From: UBA2040 sp965660955
GTDB taxonomy: Bacteria; Bacteroidota; Bacteroidia; Flavobacteriales_D; Crocinitomicaceae
NCBI GenBank assembly: GCA_965660955.1
Contig: CBFIBY010000101.1
Span: 1-9,752 of the forward strand
Direction: 5' to 3'
DNA: 9,752 bases
Shown piece by piece: positions 6,036 through 9,752 of this stretch. The notes below the pieces were generated by a model. That model worked only from the letters and a program-made list of their open reading frames with translations. It was not told the DNA's origin and made no database searches. The translations under genes were made by a program, and so were the position numbers. The first letter of the stretch is position 1. Each line of letters begins with the position of its first letter.

Positions 6036-6152
6036 CTATAGGCTGACGCAAACTGCAAAAAATATAAGTTCAAGGTAAGAAATTATTGTAATTCAAAAAA
6101 GTTGCAGTCTTGAAACCCTTATTGCGCTTGCGTATAGGTGATGTTAGGCTTA
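6036..6152. repeat. Imperfect long inverted repeat ending in GTTAGGC (attC-like, left boundary)
   Basis: Three arm pairs lie in register: CTATA (6036-6040) with TATAG (6133-6137), CGCAA (6047-6051) with TTGCG (6128-6132), and ACTGCAA (6052-6058) with TTGCAGT (6102-6108). GTTAGGC (6143-6149) follows, matching the integron core site GTTRRRY. GTTAGGCTTA (6143-6152) is the exact reverse complement of 7629-7638 beyond the ATPase gene. A matching RYYYAAC box on the left side of this structure is not visible, so as an attC it would be incomplete. Confidence 0.35.
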
Positions 6153-6211
6153 TTTTAGTATTGCGATACCAAAAAATGCACTTACAATGCAAAATATTGG
6201 ATAGTTATACG

Positions 6212-6219
6212 TAAATTTG
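6212..6219 (+). promoter_or_regulatory. -7 promoter element abutting the ATPase start
   Basis: TAAATTTG matches TAnnTTTG exactly. It ends only 4 bp before the GTG at 6224, so the transcript would begin at or very near the start codon (leaderless or nearly so). No -33 TTG is found at 17-23 bp upstream, which lowers confidence. Confidence 0.35.
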
Positions 6220-6223
6220 CATC

Positions 6224-7627
6224 GTGGTGTTTGATAAGTACATATTAGAAAATAGAATTAGAACGGATCATGTTTGGTGGGAAAACAATAAAATTCCTTT
6301 CTATGATGATTTTAGTAAACGGAGGTATTATAAAGGGTTTTATTCATTGATAAAGCAAACAACCTTGCATAGAGCAGTTGTGCTTATGGGGCCTCGACGC
6401 ATTGGAAAAACTGTAATGATGTACCAAGCGATTCAAGACCTGCTTGATGAAGGGATTGATGCTAATAAAATATTGTATTTTAGTTTGGATACGCCCATAT
6501 ATACTAATGTTTCACTTGAAGAATTAGTAGAGAAAGCATTGGAGCCATATGGAACAACTATTGATGGGTGTTACATATTTTTTGACGAGATACAATATTT
6601 AAAGGATTGGGAGATTCATTTAAAATCTCTCGTTGACAGAAACCGAAATACAAAATTCATTGCAAGCGGAAGTGCGGCAGCTGCACTAAGAATGAAAAGT
6701 GTAGAAAGTGGAGCTGGACGGTTCAGTGATTTTTTCCTTCCTCCGCTTACATTTGCAGAATACATTGATCTGAACGGATATGATAACTTGCTTGAAGAGA
6801 TAGAAGTTGAGTTTGGAGGGCCTAGAAGATTTTACAAGACACATAATATAGAGGAATTGAACAAACATTTCCACGACTATATAAATTTTGGCGGCTTTCC
6901 TGAAATAGCTCTTAATTCAGAGCAAGTAAAAAATCCAGAGCAAGTAATTCAAAAAGATATTACCGACAAAGTAATAATGAAAGATCTCCCAGGTTTGTTT
7001 GGTATAGAAAACACATTAGAGTTACAACAGTTTTTTAACGTTTTGGCATACAGAACTGGTGAAATACTTAATTATAAGAATGTTTCAGAAGAGACTAAGA
7101 CCGATAACAAGACAGTAAAAAGATATATCGAATATTTGGAATCTGCATTTCTAATTAAAGTCCTACACAGAGTCGATGTTACCGCAAAGAGGTTCAAAAA
7201 CATTACTCAGTTCAAAGTATATTTAACCAATCCGAGTTTATTTACTGGTCTGTTCGGAAAAATTGGTGTAGACGATGAGCGTTTCCCTCATTTGGTAGAG
7301 ACAGCTGTTTTCGCACAGTACCTCCACCGAGAGCATAATTTTTTACGATACGCTAACTGGAAAAGGAATGGAAAGGAAGGAGAAGTTGATCTTATACAAT
7401 TAAGTCCAAATTTTCAAAAAGCACATTGGGCTCTTGAGGTAAAATGGTCAGATTCACCTACAGTCGGTAAATTAAAATACTTTATGGATAAGAATAACAT
7501 TCATAAGGGTGTGATAACCAGTAAAACTACATTTAAAGATGGAGCTGATTTACTAATTGTTCCAAATTGTATATACGCTTATGTTGTAGGTAAAAATGCT
7601 CTTGACAGCTTATACGACGATATATAG
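6224..7627 (+). CDS. AAA ATPase of the AAA_14/DUF4143 type with a C-terminal nuclease-like fold
   Basis: The product is 467 residues and cytosolic. The N-terminal AAA module has Walker A GPRRIGKT (56-63), Walker B YIFFDE (117-122) and a sensor-like FIASGSAA (145-152). A FLPPLTFAEY segment (171-180) and YINFGGFPE (219-227) are typical of this family. Residues of about 284-312 look like a winged-helix segment. The C-terminal DUF4143 part carries a PD-(D/E)XK-like pattern: Glu359 in VETAVF, EVD at 387-389 and EVK at 405-407. The biochemical role of these ATPases is not established; they are abundant in accessory DNA of bacteria and archaea. The start is GTG at 6224 (a second GTG follows at 6227). 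The next ATG would cut into the ATPase core. The gene is A+T-richer than the genes to its left and flanked by an inverted 10-bp pair, both signs of acquisition. Confidence 0.85.
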   Translation: MVFDKYILENRIRTDHVWWENNKIPFYDDFSKRRYYKGFYSLIKQTTLHRAVVLMGPRRIGKTVMMYQAIQDLLDEGIDANKILYFSLDTPIYTNVSLEELVEKALEPYGTTIDGCYIFFDEIQYLKDWEIHLKSLVDRNRNTKFIASGSAAAALRMKSVESGAGRFSDFFLPPLTFAEYIDLNGYDNLLEEIEVEFGGPRRFYKTHNIEELNKHFHDYINFGGFPEIALNSEQVKNPEQVIQKDITDKVIMKDLPGLFGIENTLELQQFFNVLAYRTGEILNYKNVSEETKTDNKTVKRYIEYLESAFLIKVLHRVDVTAKRFKNITQFKVYLTNPSLFTGLFGKIGVDDERFPHLVETAVFAQYLHREHNFLRYANWKRNGKEGEVDLIQLSPNFQKAHWALEVKWSDSPTVGKLKYFMDKNNIHKGVITSKTTFKDGADLLIVPNCIYAYVVGKNALDSLYDDI

Positions 7628-7628
7628 T

Positions 7629-7684
7629 TAAGCCTAACGTTAGCAGTATAAGCCGGCGAAGTGGCTTTATACTGCGTGTTGTGG
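7629..7684. repeat. GCCTAAC plus strong stem-loop (attC-like right boundary; possible shared terminator)
   Basis: TAAGCCTAAC (7629-7638) contains GCCTAAC, matching the integron inverse core RYYYAAC, and is the reverse complement of 6143-6152. CTAACGTTAG (7634-7643) is a perfect palindrome. GCAGTATAAGCC (7643-7654) pairs with GGCTTTATACTGC (7663-7675) with one bulged T and an 8-nt loop. A GTT follows at 7678-7680, but the next bases (GTGG) do not fit RRRY. Lying between the ATPase and the convergent antitoxin gene, the hairpin could also end transcripts from both sides. Confidence 0.45.
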
Positions 7685-7696
7685 TGTCGTACTTTC

Positions 7697-7975
7697 TTAG
7701 GTCGGATTAACTTGAATTTGTCCACCAATTGCCTTTAAAACCTTCATAATTGTCGCAAATTGAGGTTTAGCACCATCTGACAAGGCTTTATACAAACTCG
7801 GTCGACTTAAACCAGTTTCTTCGGATATTTTGGTCATACCAATTGCTTTCGCGATATGTCCGATTGCATTAATTATATCTGAATTATTGCCTTCTTCCAA
7901 AACATTGTTGAGATATTCCGCAATCATTTCTTTACTATCCAAATAGTCTGCTATTTCAAATTTTGTGGTTCCCAT
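7697..7975 (-). CDS. HigA-like antitoxin (putative addiction module antidote, HTH)
   Basis: This is a 92-residue cytosolic DNA-binding antitoxin. Residues of about 38-70 form a helix-turn-helix (IAKAIGMTKISEETGLSRPS, then LYKALS). The C-terminal segment PQFATIMKVLKAIGGQIQV is characteristic of the addiction-module antidote family that partners Gp49-like RelE toxins. The N-terminal segment (FEIADYLDSKEMIAEYL) is likewise typical and probably wraps the toxin. It lies 4 bp downstream of the toxin gene on the same strand, so the two are translated from one message, toxin first, as in higBA operons. Such antitoxins usually repress their own promoter; a 6-bp inverted repeat at 8286-8303 is a suitable operator. 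The gene converges on the ATPase gene. Confidence 0.88.
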   Translation of the reverse strand: MGTTKFEIADYLDSKEMIAEYLNNVLEEGNNSDIINAIGHIAKAIGMTKISEETGLSRPSLYKALSDGAKPQFATIMKVLKAIGGQIQVNPT

Positions 7976-7979
7976 AACT

Positions 7980-8279
7980 TTATTTATTTAATTTTTTCCA
8001 AATATCTTTTGCCTTGCTAATGTCACTTTGTTGAGATGATTTATCGCCACCGATTAAAAGAACAATTATTTTGCCATCTTTTTCTTTAAAGTAAACTCGA
8101 TAACCTTTGGCGAAATTTATTTTTAATTCTCTAATTCCGTCACCAACAGGTTTACAATCACCAAAATGCTCATCAGTTTCAATTTTTTGAATTCTAAATA
8201 GAATTTTAGCTTTGGCTTTAAGATCTTTTAGTTTTCTTAACCATTTGTCAAATTCATCAGTTTTCTCAATAAAGAACAT
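7980..8279 (-). CDS. RelE/ParE-superfamily toxin (HigB / Gp49-like addiction module killer)
   Basis: The product is 99 residues, the usual length for this toxin family. Characteristic segments are FDKWLRKLKD (10-19), FGDCKPVGDGIRELKI (39-54), KGYRVYF (58-64) and IGGDKSSQQSDI (76-87). Family members are mostly ribosome-dependent mRNA endonucleases that slow growth when the antitoxin is lost. The basic and aromatic residues in the RVYF and GGDKSSQ segments are conserved here, so the protein should be active. It is the first gene of the toxin-antitoxin operon and has a well-spaced Bacteroidetes promoter about 20 bp upstream. No disruption is seen. It lies about 95 bp from the insertion sequence, which does not interrupt it. 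Confidence 0.9.
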   Translation of the reverse strand: MFFIEKTDEFDKWLRKLKDLKAKAKILFRIQKIETDEHFGDCKPVGDGIRELKINFAKGYRVYFKEKDGKIIVLLIGGDKSSQQSDISKAKDIWKKLNK

Positions 8280-8285
8280 AAAGAC

Positions 8286-8303
8286 TGTATCTAGTTGGAT
8301 ACA
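8286..8303. promoter_or_regulatory. Candidate toxin-antitoxin operator
   Basis: TGTATC (8286-8291) and GATACA (8298-8303) are perfect inverted copies with a 6-bp spacer. They lie between the promoter's -7 element and the toxin start and overlap the expected transcription start. This is where an autoregulating HigA-type antitoxin would bind. Confidence 0.55.
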
Positions 8304-8331
8304 AAATTAAGGAATTTCAAACTAAAATCAA
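8302..8331 (-). promoter_or_regulatory. Promoter of the toxin-antitoxin operon
   Basis: On the minus strand, TAATTTTG (8309-8302) matches TAnnTTTG exactly. A TTG (8331-8329) lies 19 bp upstream, the best spacing of any promoter in the window. Initiation would fall near 8296, giving a leader of about 17 nt before the toxin ATG. Confidence 0.65.
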
Positions 8332-8373
8332 TAAATAGAGTGTTAATTATTTCGACCTTACACAAACATGTTC

Positions 8374-8417
8374 GTTAAGATACATCCTTTACAGAAGTTA
8401 AAGATTAGACTTTACAC
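8374..8417 (+). repeat. Left terminal inverted repeat of the IS481-family element
   Basis: It contains TTAAGATACATCCTTTACA (8375-8393) and TTAAAGATTAGACTTTACA (8398-8416), two related copies in tandem. The first matches 16 of 19 positions of the outer motif of the other end in reverse complement. The transposase stop codon (8412-8414) lies inside the repeat. Confidence 0.75.
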
Positions 8418-9593
8418 TAAATTTGTTTCTAACCTTGTTGATTGTTCTTTACGTCTTAAATTCTTTTCATCAAAGTATCCTAAAAATACATCTCTATAAA
8501 ATACTTTCCAAATTCCATTTCCTATATCTTCAATGGCAACGTATTTACCTTTTAAGGCAACTGATAGATAAACCCAATAATAGGATTTCCATCTTATCGA
8601 CCCATTTTTAGTCACTTTCAAAATTTTAAATTCAGATTCATAATCAAAATCGGGTATTCTTTCAGGAAAAGGTCTGGTAGAAAAGTCATGCCCTTGTGCG
8701 GGTGTTTTCATGTTTAAAGCCTCGTGAGGTCTTATGATATTATATTCCTTGACAAAGTGATTTAACCTTCTCTGTTGAGCCTTTAAATCAAAAGCTGAAG
8801 GCTTGGCACATGCCGCCTTTAAGTCTCTATGCATTCGTTCATGTCTGCCGTTTTGTTCTGGATGGGCTGGATCTGAAAAAACTGGTGTTATTCCTAGTTC
8901 AATAAACCAGTAGGAAAGTCGTGTAAATCTTTGAATGGCACGTACTGATCCAAATGGGCTTCCATTATCTGTATGGATTTGTTCTGGAATACCAAACTTT
9001 CTGAAAACCCTTGTAAATTCGGCCTTTGCTGATTTTAGGTTTTCTTTATAATGTCCTTTAGCGGTGAATAAAAACCGGCTTTTAGAATCAGCAATGGTTA
9101 GTGGATGACAATAGATTTTATTACCCATTAAAAACTTGCCTTTGTAGTCTGCACTCCAGACCTCATTACATTTTTTTGGGTCGAAAATTGGGTAAACAGG
9201 CTTGACTCTACGCATTCGTTTTTGAGGACACACCAATCCGTTTTTCTTTAAGATGTTATGAATAGTAACAACAGATGGAATATCGTCCTCAGTAAAGTCG
9301 TTAAACATTAAAACCTTAATTTTCTTTGCTCCCCAGCGAGGATATTTCGACTTTAACTCTAGTATTTTTTCGACAATATTTTGAGCGGTTGCACGAGGAT
9401 GATTCCTGGGAGTTCTTGACTGTTCTTTTAAGCCTTCGAAGCCTTGTTTTTCGAACCTATCGATTAATTTATACGCTGTAGGTCTTGAAATTTCAAAATT
9501 TCTACATAATTCTGTGATGGTGTATTTCCCCGTGCGCCATTCACATATGAACTCAATTTTTTGTTCCATAGTTGTTGTTTCTTTCCAAGGCAT
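8412..9593 (-). CDS. IS481-family transposase (DDE integrase core)
   Basis: The product is 393 residues from the ATG at 9593-9591. I chose this start because family members commonly begin MPWKE, and the upstream in-frame ATG at 9614 adds only seven residues. An N-terminal helix-turn-helix (about 23-54, TITELCRNFEISRPTAYKLI) recognises the IS ends. The catalytic core has Asp149 (WSADYKGKF), Asp209 (HTDNGSPF) and Glu252 (HPEQNGRHERMHRDLK), the expected DDE triad. An IIRPHEAL motif follows, and the C-terminal part (about 315-393) is a beta-rich extension. There is no frameshift or internal stop. The coding region overlaps the left terminal repeat at its 3' end. It catalyses cut-out and insertion of the element. 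Confidence 0.93.
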   Translation of the reverse strand: MPWKETTTMEQKIEFICEWRTGKYTITELCRNFEISRPTAYKLIDRFEKQGFEGLKEQSRTPRNHPRATAQNIVEKILELKSKYPRWGAKKIKVLMFNDFTEDDIPSVVTIHNILKKNGLVCPQKRMRRVKPVYPIFDPKKCNEVWSADYKGKFLMGNKIYCHPLTIADSKSRFLFTAKGHYKENLKSAKAEFTRVFRKFGIPEQIHTDNGSPFGSVRAIQRFTRLSYWFIELGITPVFSDPAHPEQNGRHERMHRDLKAACAKPSAFDLKAQQRRLNHFVKEYNIIRPHEALNMKTPAQGHDFSTRPFPERIPDFDYESEFKILKVTKNGSIRWKSYYWVYLSVALKGKYVAIEDIGNGIWKVFYRDVFLGYFDEKNLRRKEQSTRLETNLV

Positions 9594-9630
9594 ATAATTT
9601 GATTTTATGATCAAATTAAAGCTACAAAAA

Positions 9631-9675
9631 GTGTAAACTATGTCCCTTTAACTTTGTAAACGATGTCTCTTTACC
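9631..9675 (-). repeat. Right terminal inverted repeat of the IS481-family element
   Basis: On the plus strand it reads as two tandem copies, TGTAAACTATGTCCCTTTA (9632-9650) and TGTAAACGATGTCTCTTTA (9655-9673), differing at two positions. In reverse complement it aligns with the left end over its whole length with one indel. The paired motifs are likely transposase-binding sites. Confidence 0.78.
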
Positions 9676-9686
9676 ATACCTCATGC

Positions 9687-9752
9687 TCTATAACGGTCTC
9701 GGCTATGAGTAGTTGCGTGGTTTAGTACTTAACTTTGCAAGTACACACCAAG
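9687..9752. repeat. Hairpin-forming non-coding sequence at the right edge
   Basis: No gene is seen here. GTACTT (9725-9730) pairs with AAGTAC (9739-9744) around an 8-nt loop, and TGGT (9718-9721) with ACCA (9747-9750) outside it. The string beginning CTATAACGGTCTCGGCTATG resembles repeats I associate with intergenic and accessory DNA of Bacteroidetes, but that is recollection and not something the window shows. The element is cut by the window edge. Confidence 0.35.

Larger units (their letters stand above)
8374..9675 (-). mobile_element. IS481-family insertion sequence, complete
   Basis: The element is about 1.3 kb, with one transposase gene on the minus strand and imperfect terminal inverted repeats at 8374-8417 and 9631-9675. 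Each end holds two tandem copies of a motif of about 19 bp. The transposase is open and carries its catalytic residues, so the copy may still be active. IS481 elements typically begin with TGT. A TGT occurs at 8369-8371 on the left, but no matching one stands at the same place on the right. Neither the exact outer ends nor a target-site duplication can be fixed, and the limits may be off by several bases. Confidence 0.8.

Noticed and set aside
6224..8279. A defence island or novel antiphage system made of the ATPase plus toxin-antitoxin
   Set aside because: The two modules are convergent, with separate promoters and a boundary hairpin between them. Nothing links them functionally beyond co-location.
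8340..8373. Target-site duplication of the IS
   Set aside because: CATGTTC left of the element and CATGCTC to its right look alike, but they stand at different distances from the two terminal repeats and differ by one base, so they do not make a convincing duplication.
1..9752. CRISPR arrays, tRNA or rRNA genes
   Set aside because: No regularly spaced direct repeats with unique spacers, and no tRNA- or rRNA-like sequences, were seen on either strand.

Overview
The window looks like a chromosomal segment of a Bacteroidetes (Flavobacteriia-like) bacterium. Several genes encode Sec signal peptides ending in A-Q. Start codons follow A-rich leaders rather than Shine-Dalgarno sites. Several genes are preceded by the Bacteroidetes -7 promoter element TAnnTTTG. 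The left edge carries the N-terminal part of a glycine-rich surface protein of a type common in this phylum. The exact species cannot be told from the sequence.

Left part (1-6030), envelope and secreted proteins. A truncated glycine-rich surface protein runs leftward off the edge (1-1232, minus). Divergent from it, three tandem paralogues (1421-2131, 2214-2930, 3169-3927, plus) encode small, very lysine-rich exported proteins. Each seems built from two copies of one beta-rich unit, and I cannot assign them to a described family. The first two copies are followed by nearly identical terminator hairpins, as if gene and 3' end were duplicated together. A small frameshifted reading frame lies between copies 2 and 3. 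Next come an exported protein of unknown function (3972-4586), a lipoprotein with a complete intradiol dioxygenase iron site (4636-5241) behind a strikingly sigma-54-like promoter, and, 7 bp downstream, an exported leucine-rich-repeat protein that appears to start at TTG (5249-5953).

Right part (about 6030-9752), an accessory region visibly richer in A and T. It holds an AAA ATPase of the AAA_14/DUF4143 type (6224-7627) and, convergent to it, a HigBA-like toxin-antitoxin pair (minus, toxin gene first). An intact IS481-family insertion sequence with imperfect ~45-bp terminal inverted repeats follows (about 8374-9675). The ATPase gene is bounded by a 10-bp inverted pair: GTTAGGCTTA on the left and TAAGCCTAAC on the right. 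The right copy is followed by a strong stem-loop. This resembles the layout of an integron gene cassette (GTTRRRY start, RYYYAAC at the start of its attC), and toxin-antitoxin genes are well-known cassette cargo. No integrase is in the window, so this remains an inference.

How the parts work together: the left half is a cell-envelope and secretion neighbourhood with separate promoters for its pieces. The right half is a set of acquired modules, each with its own promoter or boundary repeats. The strongest candidates for something undescribed are the tandem two-unit secreted family and the attC-like boundaries around the ATPase and toxin-antitoxin modules.
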